Of a DNA stretch of 27,785 nucleotides, positions 6,015 to 12,943 are shown piece after piece. Source of the DNA: JBBDWZ01 sp050732575 (GTDB lineage Bacteria > Gemmatimonadota > Gemmatimonadetes > Longimicrobiales > RSA9); assembly GCA_050732575.1 (NCBI GenBank), contig JBOHRF010000037.1:1-27785 (forward strand). Direction: 5' to 3'. The notes beneath the pieces were generated by a model. It saw only the letters and a program-made list of their open reading frames with translations. It was not told the origin of the DNA and did not search any database. Each line of letters opens with the position of its first letter. The stretch's first letter is position 1. Made by a program: the position numbers and the translations under genes.

Positions 6015-7487
6015 TCACAATCCCAACTTCGACCACATCGCATCGATGCGGGCACGCACGGCCGCATCCATCTCGATCACGTCGGGCCACGGGCGGTGAA
6101 ATCCTTCTTCCGTCCATTTCCGGGTGCCGTCAATGCCCATCTTGGAGCCGAATGCGGGCCCACGCGCCGAGTGATCGAGATCATCGATCGGTCCAAACGT
6201 GAAACGCACATCGCGCTCCGGGTCGATGTTGTTGAGCGCGTACCACCAGGCTTCCTGCGGGTTTCTGACGTCGATGAAGTGGTCCACCACGACGATCAGC
6301 TTGGCCAGGCTCATGAGACCCTGGCCCCAGAGTCCATTCATCACTTTGTACGCGTGACCGGGATACTCCTTCTTGATGGCAACCAGCACCAGGTTGTGAA
6401 AGATGCCTTCCGCTGGCATGTGATAGTCCACGATCTCGGGCAGCGTCATCTTGAGCAGCGGCAGAAAGATTCGTTCACTGGCGCCGCCCAGATAGAAATC
6501 CTCCATGGGCGGCCGGCCCACGATGGTAGTCGGATAGATGGCATCCTTGCGCAGTGTTACGCGCTCGACGTGGAAGATCGGGAAGCGATCGGGCGGCGTG
6601 TAGAATCCCGTATGATCGCCGAACGGACCTTCCAGCCCGAGCGGCTCCTGCGGATCCACATAACCTTCCAGCACGATCTCGGCTTCCGCCGGAATGCGTA
6701 GTTCCGCGCTCAGCGTATTGGTCACCAGCAACGGCTCGCGCCGCAGGAAGCCGCTGAACAGGTACTCGTCAATACCGGGCGGCAGAGGCGCGCTGGGCGT
6801 GTACATGGTCGTGACATCCGCGCCCAGCGCAACGGCCACGGGCATACGCTCCCCGCGCTCCACGTATTTGCGAAAGTGTGCAGCACCGCCCTTGTGCCGC
6901 TGCCAGTGCATGAACGTGGTGCGTGGACTCAGCACCTGCATGCGGTACATGCCCACGTTCTGGATGCCGGTTTCTGGATCACGCGTGATGACCATGGGCA
7001 AGGTAATGAATGGGCCGGCATCACCTGGCCACGACGTCAATACCGGAAGATGGTGCAGATTGATCGCATCACCCTCGTAGACAATCTCCTGACACGGTGG
7101 TTTGCCCCGGTACTCACGGGGCGGGACCCTGGCCAGCTCGGCAAACTTCGGAATTAGTTGCACCTTGGCCCAGAATCCCCGGGGAATGTCGGGTTGCAAC
7201 AGGTGGGCAATGCGCTCGGCGTGCTCGCTCACATCGGTCACGCCCAGCGCGCGCGCCATGCGCGTCCACGAGCCGAAGATGTTGATCGCCACAGGCATTG
7301 CACTCGAGCTGCCGTCGTCGAGTACGGGCCTCTCGAAAAGCAGCGCCTTGCCACCACCCGGCTGCTTCATCACACGGTCGGCAATGGCGGCCAGCTCCAG
7401 CTTGACCGCTACGGGTTCTTTGATGCGAACCAGCTCGCCACCGCGCTCCAGGTCATCCAGAAACAAACGTAGATTCTTCGGTACCAT
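6015..7487 (-). CDS. ubiD: UbiD-family prFMN-dependent decarboxylase
   Basis: A 490-residue UbiD-family enzyme that removes the carboxyl group of a prenylated aromatic acid using prenylated FMN from UbiX. Conserved pieces are the N-terminal LRLFLDDLERGGELVRI, IQNVGMYRMQV (175-185, conserved Arg of the catalytic network), IPAEAEIVLEGYV (265-277, conserved Glu residues), LGLEGPFGDHTGFY (283-296) and VVDHFIDVRNPQEAWWYALNN. Length matches the family. The start ATG at 7487 is chosen because upstream codons to 7592 encode only Arg/Ala low-complexity sequence from a GC-rich repeat. It heads the ubiD-ubiA-ubiX-phosphoesterase operon. In the futalosine pathway the equivalent is MqnL. Confidence 0.93.
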   Translation of the reverse strand: MVPKNLRLFLDDLERGGELVRIKEPVAVKLELAAIADRVMKQPGGGKALLFERPVLDDGSSSAMPVAINIFGSWTRMARALGVTDVSEHAERIAHLLQPDIPRGFWAKVQLIPKFAELARVPPREYRGKPPCQEIVYEGDAINLHHLPVLTSWPGDAGPFITLPMVITRDPETGIQNVGMYRMQVLSPRTTFMHWQRHKGGAAHFRKYVERGERMPVAVALGADVTTMYTPSAPLPPGIDEYLFSGFLRREPLLVTNTLSAELRIPAEAEIVLEGYVDPQEPLGLEGPFGDHTGFYTPPDRFPIFHVERVTLRKDAIYPTTIVGRPPMEDFYLGGASERIFLPLLKMTLPEIVDYHMPAEGIFHNLVLVAIKKEYPGHAYKVMNGLWGQGLMSLAKLIVVVDHFIDVRNPQEAWWYALNNIDPERDVRFTFGPIDDLDHSARGPAFGSKMGIDGTRKWTEEGFHRPWPDVIEMDAAVRARIDAMWSKLGL

Positions 7488-7508
7488 GCCCGCGCAATGT
7501 AGGGCGCA

Positions 7509-7566
7509 GGCGCGGGCCCGGGCGAGGGGCTCAGCGGCTTGGGCGCGGGCGAGGGCGCGGGCCCGG
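7509..7566. repeat. GC-rich direct repeats in the ubiD/DMT-exporter divergent spacer
   Basis: The 13-bp word GGCGCGGGCCCGG occurs at 7509-7521 and 7554-7566, with GGGCGAGGG at 7520-7528 and 7547-7555 between. The whole stretch is built of GGGCG(C/A) words. It lies between the ubiD start and the promoter region of the exporter. Confidence 0.6.
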
Positions 7567-7617
7567 AAATGTTTCGGCCGGTTTTTTCGCACGTGCTGAT
7601 GCGATGTGGGGAAATGT

Positions 7618-7623
7618 TATATT
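7618..7623 (+). promoter_or_regulatory. Possible -10 element of the DMT exporter
   Basis: TATATT lies 60 bp before the chosen GTG start, in an otherwise GC-rich spacer. No good -35 is seen. A start of transcription near 7630 would rule out the in-frame ATG codons at 7599 and 7614 as translation starts. Confidence 0.35.
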
Positions 7624-7682
7624 CACGGCACATTGAGGCGCGTCGGTTTGCTGAACCGCGCCCGCCCCTCAGAAGGCACTAC

Positions 7683-8633
7683 GTGACAACAACAACCGCA
7701 ACGCCACCAACCACGGGCGCCCGAGGCGTCGGAGCCGGCAGGGCAGCGGGTTACCTGTTTGCGCTCTGTGCCGGCGCCACCTGGGGTACCACCGGGCCAC
7801 TCAGTACGTTGCTGTATTCCGAAGGATCTGGCCTCACTGACGTGGGATTCTGGCGCATTCTGTTGGCTGCGCTTGGTTTTGCCATTTTCGGGCTTTTCAG
7901 CCGTCAATTGTTTCGCATCGATCGGCGCGGACTACTCTGGATCGGCCTGGTAGGCGGTTTGTTCGTGGCGCTGTTCGAAGTTGCGTTTCAATACGCAATT
8001 GCGGGGGTAGGTGTGGCCGGTGCTGTTGCGTTGCTGTACACGGCGCCCGTTATGGTGGCGATTTTTGCCCATCGCCTGCTGGGCGAGAAACTGACCGTCA
8101 CGCGCATTGCTCTGGCCATGGTCGTGATGGTTGGCGTCTGGTTCACCGTTAATGGAAATGCAGGCGGAAGTGGCGTGTCCACCACAGGCGCCACGCGTAT
8201 TGCCGGGATTGTCGGTGGACTCCTGGCTGCTGTGAGTTTTGGCGGAGGAACCCTGCTGGCCCGTCACATTGTACCTCGGTACGGCTCTCAGCGCATGTTG
8301 TTCTATGAGCTGATCGGCGGCACCCTGCTGTTGGCCATGTTCCTGCCGCTCAGCGGCCACGTTCCTCAGCCACCGCCTACATCGGCCGGCTGGCTCTACA
8401 TTGCTGGCCTGGGTATTGGCTCCGTGCTCGCGGCAAACTTCTTCTACTTCGCCGCCGTCAAACGCATCGAGGCGGCGCCCGCATCCATCGCCGCCAGCAT
8501 CGAGCCCTTCGTGGGCGCGGCACTCGCACTGTTGCTCTTTCAGCAGCAGCTCACAACGCTCGGCTGGTTCGGTCTGGTATTGGTCGTGGGAGGTGTGTCC
8601 GGCGGTTACCTCATCGAGTCACACGACGGATGA
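7683..8633 (+). CDS. EamA/DMT-superfamily metabolite exporter
   Basis: A 316-residue integral membrane protein with two EamA repeats and about ten hydrophobic helices. The first repeat begins LFALCAGATWGTTGPLSTLL, with family features WGTTG and RILLA. The second begins at about residue 180 (AGIVGGLLAAVSFGGGTLLA) and ends with the characteristic RIEAAPASIAASIEPFVGAAL near the end. Such proteins export amino acids, purines or other small metabolites, and the substrate here cannot be told. GTG 7683 is chosen because AGAAGG lies 6 nt upstream. An open frame reaches back to 7539, but its codons fall in the GC repeat and the likely promoter. The gene is monocistronic and convergent with the cupredoxin gene. 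Confidence 0.88.
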   Translation: MTTTTATPPTTGARGVGAGRAAGYLFALCAGATWGTTGPLSTLLYSEGSGLTDVGFWRILLAALGFAIFGLFSRQLFRIDRRGLLWIGLVGGLFVALFEVAFQYAIAGVGVAGAVALLYTAPVMVAIFAHRLLGEKLTVTRIALAMVVMVGVWFTVNGNAGGSGVSTTGATRIAGIVGGLLAAVSFGGGTLLARHIVPRYGSQRMLFYELIGGTLLLAMFLPLSGHVPQPPPTSAGWLYIAGLGIGSVLAANFFYFAAVKRIEAAPASIAASIEPFVGAALALLLFQQQLTTLGWFGLVLVVGGVSGGYLIESHDG

Positions 8634-8685
8634 GTCGGATGCACCGGAGTCCCTGCGGGCCGATTCAAAAATTCCGATTCATCCG
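8627..8685. terminator. Possible bidirectional terminator between convergent genes
   Basis: CGGATGAGTCGGA (8627-8639) can pair with TCCGATTCATCCG (8673-8685): 13 bp with a single G-U in the plus-strand RNA, around a 33-nt loop holding a small CCC-TGC-GGG hairpin. It starts inside the last codons of the exporter and ends 13 bp before the cupredoxin stop. No clear T-run follows. Confidence 0.45.
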
Positions 8686-8697
8686 CTGAACTCGGAC

Positions 8698-9189
8698 CTA
8701 CCGCACGGCAAACGCAAACTTCTCACCTCGCGCCTTATGGCCTGGAACGTAGCAATAGATCTCGTAGGGTCCGGGACGCAGTGACTGCGACATGATGACG
8801 GAACCGCCTTTGCCAACCGGAACGCTGCGCCAGCGAGCGCCGTACTCCCACGTAATTTCCAGAATGTGGCGCTCATTATCAGAGTTGGTGAATTGAAAGG
8901 ACACCGGACCGCCAGGCATCTCCGCCTGTGAGAGCGTCAGCTTCCGGTCCTTGATATCGACCGTGATCTTCGTGCCTACCGTGCCATCCCCAACGGTGCC
9001 GGGCACAGGTGCTTTCGGATTGTTCGGCCAGCCAACGGGCACCGTGGCCCTGGGTGCCGTGTCGGCCACGGGCTGGGGCGGCTCCGGCGCGGCCTGCGCC
9101 TGCGGTTCCGGCGAGGGCTGGTCGCGGCACGCGGCCCATACGGCCAGCGCCCCAATGAGCGTGACGAACGTTCTTATTCTCGCTTTCAT
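8698..9189 (-). CDS. Cupredoxin-like lipoprotein
   Basis: A 163-residue exported protein. Residues 1-21 form a lipoprotein-type signal (MKARIRT, a hydrophobic core, then AVWAAC with Cys21 as lipidation site). A Pro/Ala/Glu-rich linker (about 22-65) leads to a plastocyanin-like beta-sandwich from about 72 to 163. Copper-site candidates are His108 (NERHIL), Cys146 and His151 (YCYVPGHKARGEK). The Met usually a few residues after the last His is absent (Glu or Lys there), so a normal blue-copper centre is uncertain. The start at 9189 gives the signal peptide. The open frame runs back to 9441 inside the peptidase gene without signal features. It lies 98 bp downstream of the M24 peptidase on the same strand. 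It may be an electron carrier or a copper-binding periplasmic protein. Confidence 0.8.
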   Translation of the reverse strand: MKARIRTFVTLIGALAVWAACRDQPSPEPQAQAAPEPPQPVADTAPRATVPVGWPNNPKAPVPGTVGDGTVGTKITVDIKDRKLTLSQAEMPGGPVSFQFTNSDNERHILEITWEYGARWRSVPVGKGGSVIMSQSLRPGPYEIYCYVPGHKARGEKFAFAVR

Positions 9190-9237
9190 GCCAGCTTCTG
9201 CTCTCCGTGTTGTTACGCTTTCGCTTTCAAATTCGCG

Positions 9238-9271
9238 TTCGCTTTCGCCCGTTTCCTCGATCGAAAGCGAA
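9238..9271 (-). terminator. Inverted repeat between M24 peptidase and cupredoxin genes
   Basis: TTCGCTTTCG (9238-9247) and CGAAAGCGAA (9262-9271) form a perfect 10-bp stem with a 14-nt loop. Further CGCTTTC words lie at 9216-9228. It may end or attenuate transcription leaving the peptidase gene. On the minus strand the stem is followed by a moderately T-poor sequence, so terminator strength is doubtful. Confidence 0.4.
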
Positions 9272-9287
9272 ACGAAGCGGGTTCCCA

Positions 9288-10640
9288 TTAGCGCACCAGG
9301 TGAAACCGCTCCTGCCGGCGCAGCACCCAGTGCCGGTTCCCGGCTGCATCGATGTGCGCTTCTTCTTCCTGCGCCATACGTACGCGCTGGCCGTTCCATT
9401 CCGGCACCGGAGAGGTGGCCTGCAGCTCGATGGAGAACCACGTGTTGGGCAGAATCGGCGTTTCGCCCCGACCCACTACACCACCCTGCCGATCCCAGAG
9501 CCCGATCAGCGGGCCGGCGCCGTGTCCGTGGTCACCGATCGGATGGGTATACACCGAACCGTCGATTGTTTCCACACGCATGCGTTCGAGTGTCGCCCGG
9601 AGGGCATCATTTCCGGATCGGCCGGGGTGCATTTCCTCGAGCAGAAGATCCTGTAATCGATTGCTCCTGCGCAGGGCCTGATACAGGCCAGGCGGCGCAT
9701 CGGTCTCGCCCTCGCGCAGGACGTACCCCATGTGTTGCGTGTCCGTGTGCAGGCCCAGGGCACTGATGCCGAAATCGACATGCAGCACATCGCCGCGCAC
9801 AATCACCGGCGCAGCGGAATCACCCATCTCGACCGCGCGCCGCTGCACGCTGACCGAAGGGTGGAACCAGCTGCCCAGCCCCAGGTCATTGACCCGCTGG
9901 CGTAGCCACCAGACTACCTGCTGCGTGTTCGTGCGGCCCGGTGTGATTACCTGGTTGGAGAAGGCGCTTGCAATGAGCGCATGGACCTGCTCCTGCATGC
10001 GCCGGTAGGTGGGCAACATTTCGGGCAGGCGAATCGAGATGTAGTCGAGCGGCAGGCGGTCTTTGCGAACTACCCGCGCCGCGAACTTGGGACCCAGAGC
10101 TGTTTGCAGCGCTTCCCACTCGCCCGCGGTCAGTCCATCGGAGAAGGCGTGTGTGTGCGATATGTTTACCGCGATCGCCGTCGGATTGCGTTCCTCGACC
10201 ACGCGTGTCAACAGCTTCCACTGTTCCGGTCCAAAGGGTTCCGCCGGTCGCTGGGACGTGCCCGCTGTGCCAACCGGCGCAGCCGGATCGCGGACCACCG
10301 TGTACAATCCGCCTTGTGACGTTCCGCCCACGGCTATGCGTTCGAGGCCTCGTTGCGCACCCCGATCGTAAAAGACGTAGATGGTGCGGCGCCGCGCAGC
10401 CAGCGTGGTGGGCGAAACCAGCGACCAGAACACAGGATCCTCGTTGTACTCGCGTACGGGCACGATCCACATGTCCACGCCGTTGTCGCGCAGCAGGCGC
10501 GGCAGCACGCGCTCCAGCCGCAGGCGCAACCATTCCTGCCTCGTGGCTGCCTGTTCTTCCAGTGTGCCCAGGGGCCGCTCCTGTGCTGCAGACACCGCGG
10601 GCAGCAGCGTCAGGACCAACGTTGCGATTTGCCTGCGCAT
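9288..10640 (-). CDS. Secreted M24-family metallopeptidase (Xaa-Pro aminopeptidase-like)
   Basis: A 450-residue exported peptidase. Residues 1-19 are a signal peptide (MRRQIATLVLTLLPAVSAAQ, cut probably after SAA). An N-terminal creatinase-like domain (about 25-200) precedes a C-terminal pita-bread domain with the metal ligands Asp289 and Asp300 (HVDFGISALGLHTD), His371 or His373 (HPIGDHGHGAGP), Glu405 (FSIELQ) and a Glu in QEEEAH (about 426). All five expected ligand positions are filled, so it should be an active two-metal enzyme removing an N-terminal residue from periplasmic peptides. The exact specificity is not readable. Start ATG 10640 fits the signal peptide, and the upstream ribosome binding site is weak. 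It is divergent from glgE. Confidence 0.88.
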   Translation of the reverse strand: MRRQIATLVLTLLPAVSAAQERPLGTLEEQAATRQEWLRLRLERVLPRLLRDNGVDMWIVPVREYNEDPVFWSLVSPTTLAARRRTIYVFYDRGAQRGLERIAVGGTSQGGLYTVVRDPAAPVGTAGTSQRPAEPFGPEQWKLLTRVVEERNPTAIAVNISHTHAFSDGLTAGEWEALQTALGPKFAARVVRKDRLPLDYISIRLPEMLPTYRRMQEQVHALIASAFSNQVITPGRTNTQQVVWWLRQRVNDLGLGSWFHPSVSVQRRAVEMGDSAAPVIVRGDVLHVDFGISALGLHTDTQHMGYVLREGETDAPPGLYQALRRSNRLQDLLLEEMHPGRSGNDALRATLERMRVETIDGSVYTHPIGDHGHGAGPLIGLWDRQGGVVGRGETPILPNTWFSIELQATSPVPEWNGQRVRMAQEEEAHIDAAGNRHWVLRRQERFHLVR

Positions 10641-10653
10641 GGTGTTCTCACAG

Positions 10654-10821
10654 AAAGGTGACGGGGAAGGTGACGGTGAGGGCAGAACGGGCGGACGTTT
10701 GCGCGGACTCCCTCACTCAGTCAACCTGGCGTCGAATATACAACGCCGCCACGGCCGCGAGCGTAGCCGGGAACCGGCTACCTTGTTTGCCGGCATCTCC
10801 CTCACCGTCTCCGTCACCTTT
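10654..10821. repeat. Split inverted repeat in the M24/glgE divergent spacer
   Basis: Outer arms AAAGGTGACGG (10654-10664) and CCGTCACCTTT (10811-10821), and inner arms GACGGTGAGGG (10672-10682) and CCCTCACCGTC (10799-10809), are perfect 11-bp complements. They enclose a hairpin (10763-10781). The left side also contains the direct repeat GGTGACGG twice. The 311-bp spacer 10641-10951 holds no gene. It must carry the promoters for glgE and the peptidase, although no convincing -35/-10 pair was found. TATACA at 10737-10742 is a weak candidate -10. Confidence 0.65.
10763..10787 (+). terminator. Hairpin with T-rich tail in the glgE leader
   Basis: GTAGCCGG and CCGGCTAC (10763-10770, 10774-10781) make a perfect 8-bp stem with a GAA loop, followed by CTTGTTT. 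On the plus strand this resembles an intrinsic terminator, about 170 bp before glgE. It could be an attenuator, but only if the glgE promoter lies further left. Confidence 0.4.
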
Positions 10822-10951
10822 CGTTGTCTGCGCTGGCGCCCGCTCCGCCAATCCGCCATTGTGGACGCGCAAAGCGATTCGAGCGACCCGATTCTTGCAT
10901 CGACTCGATCGCTCAACAGCCGGCGGGATCTGGGTCTGTAAAGGGAGGGAC

Positions 10952-12943
10952 ATGGCGGCGGCTGAGAAGCAGGCCGGCGCGACCGTGCGCAGGAATCGCC
11001 TTGTCATTGAAGGGGTCGCGCCGGAAATCGACTGCGGGCGGTTTCCCATCAAGCGCATTGTCGGCGAGGAAGTCAGGGTGGAAGCCGACGTCTTCTGCGA
11101 AGGTCACGAGTACATCTGCTGCGCCCTGCTCTACCGCCGCGCCGGTGCCCGCAACTGGACCGAAATTCCCATGTACCCGCTGGTCAACGACCGCTGGCAC
11201 GCGCAGTTCCAGGTCGAACGGCTGGGGCGTTACCAGTATACGGTCCTCGCCTGGCCGGATCCGTTCCAAACCTGGCGCCGCGATCTGGAAAAGCGCATTG
11301 CCGCCGGTCAGGAGTTGAGCGTCGAATTGCGCATTGGCGCCCAGTGGGTCGATGCCGCCGTTTTTGCCGCACCCGCTCAACCCGGGTTGCAGCTCGCTCA
11401 CTATGCCGCATTACTGCGCGGTGACGACCTGGAACGAGCGCGCGCAATCGCGTTCGATCCGGAGTTGGCGCAGCTCATGACGGCGCACACCAGCCGCGAG
11501 CATGCCAGCCGTTACCCCCGAACACTCGAGGTCGTGGTCGATCCGACGCGCGCCGGGTTCAGCGCCTGGTACGAGCTGTTTCCGCGTTCTACCGCGAACC
11601 AGCTCGACCGACACGGCACGCTGCGCGACGTGGAACGATGGCTGCCGCGCATTGCTGAACTGGGTTTCAATGTATTGTACCTGGCACCCATCCACCCCAT
11701 TGGGCGCAGCCAGCGCAAAGGTCGCAACAACACGCTGGACGCAGAGGCGGGCCAGGTCGGCAGTCCGTGGGCCATCGGTGATCGGGACGGCGGTCACAAA
11801 AGCGTGCATCCGCAACTGGGCACGGTTGCCGACCTGGCGCACCTGGTGCAGACCGCGCGCGCACATGGCATCGACGTGGCCCTGGACATCGCGTTCCAGG
11901 CGTCACCCGATCATCCCTACGTGCGCGCGCATCCGACCTGGTTCCGCACGCGCCCGGATGGTTCCATCCAGTACGCAGAAAATCCACCCAAGAAATACCA
12001 GGATATCTATCCGTTTGATTTCGATTCACCGGACGCGCTGGCACTCTGGCACGAGCTGCGCAGCATCATCACCTTCTGGATCGAGCAGGGCGTGCGCATT
12101 TTCCGCGTCGACAATCCGCACACCAAGCCGTTTCCGTTTTGGGAGTGGCTCATCGGCACCATCAAGGCCAAACATCCGGATGTCATTCTGCTGTCTGAGG
12201 CGTTCACGCGACCAAAAGTGATGTATCGGCTGGCCAAGCTCGGCTTCACTCAGTCCTACACCTACTTTGCCTGGCGCAACGCGAAATGGGAACTGATGGA
12301 ATATTTTCGCGAGTTGACGTCGGCTCCGGTTGTCGACTTCTTCCGCCCCAACCTGTGGCCCAATACACCAGACATCCTGACCGAGCCATTTCAGAAACAT
12401 GGGGAACCGGTCTTCAAATCGCGCCTGATCCTGGCGGCTACGCTGGGTGCCAACTATGGCATCTATGGTCCGCCCTACGAGCACATGGTGAACAGTGCCC
12501 GCGAGCCGGACAGCGAAGAGTATCTCGATTCGGAGAAATACCAGCTGTATCACTGGGATTTCTCGAGCCGGGGCGACATGGCTGAGCTCATCGCGCGGGT
12601 CAATCGTATTCGTCATGACAACCCGGCATTGCATAGCGATCGATCCCTGGTATTCCATCGCATCGATAACGAGCAGATGATTGCGTATTCCAAGCACACA
12701 CCGGATTTGCGCAACGTGATCATCACTGTGGTCAATCTGGATGCCGAGCGTGCGCAAACGGGCTGGATCGAACTGCCCTTGCAGCAATTGGGCTTGCCCA
12801 CCGAGGGACCCATTCACGTCCAGGACCTGTTGACGGGCGAGACCTATGCCTGGAGCGGCGCCCGCAACTACGTAGCACTGGATCCAAGCCGACCCGCGCA
12901 CATCCTGCGCGTCCAACCGAGCGTTCCGGCCGCGCATGTCTGA
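10952..12943 (+). CDS. glgE: GlgE: alpha-1,4-glucan:maltose-1-phosphate maltosyltransferase
   Basis: A 663-residue GH13 (subfamily 3) enzyme that adds maltosyl units from alpha-maltose 1-phosphate to the non-reducing end of alpha-1,4-glucan. N-terminal beta domains (about 1-190) are followed by a TIM barrel beginning SAWYELFPRS (204-213). The nucleophile is Asp387 in FRVDNPHTKP, and the acid/base is Glu416 in LLSEAFTRP. Their 29-residue spacing is that of known GlgE enzymes. PIHPIGRSQRKGRNN (247-261) and ENPPKKYQDIYP (343-354) are hallmark GlgE segments. ATG 10952 is chosen for its strong GGGAGG site a few bases upstream. Open sequence to the left lies opposite the peptidase gene and is not coding. 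It is the first gene of a six-gene operon and overlaps treS by 8 bp. Confidence 0.97.
   Translation: MAAAEKQAGATVRRNRLVIEGVAPEIDCGRFPIKRIVGEEVRVEADVFCEGHEYICCALLYRRAGARNWTEIPMYPLVNDRWHAQFQVERLGRYQYTVLAWPDPFQTWRRDLEKRIAAGQELSVELRIGAQWVDAAVFAAPAQPGLQLAHYAALLRGDDLERARAIAFDPELAQLMTAHTSREHASRYPRTLEVVVDPTRAGFSAWYELFPRSTANQLDRHGTLRDVERWLPRIAELGFNVLYLAPIHPIGRSQRKGRNNTLDAEAGQVGSPWAIGDRDGGHKSVHPQLGTVADLAHLVQTARAHGIDVALDIAFQASPDHPYVRAHPTWFRTRPDGSIQYAENPPKKYQDIYPFDFDSPDALALWHELRSIITFWIEQGVRIFRVDNPHTKPFPFWEWLIGTIKAKHPDVILLSEAFTRPKVMYRLAKLGFTQSYTYFAWRNAKWELMEYFRELTSAPVVDFFRPNLWPNTPDILTEPFQKHGEPVFKSRLILAATLGANYGIYGPPYEHMVNSAREPDSEEYLDSEKYQLYHWDFSSRGDMAELIARVNRIRHDNPALHSDRSLVFHRIDNEQMIAYSKHTPDLRNVIITVVNLDAERAQTGWIELPLQQLGLPTEGPIHVQDLLTGETYAWSGARNYVALDPSRPAHILRVQPSVPAAHV

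Noticed and set aside
10151..10951. N-terminal extension of glgE to 930 codons
   Set aside because: The sequence lies opposite the M24 peptidase gene and the spacer. The strong ribosome binding site is at ATG 10952, which gives the normal GlgE length.
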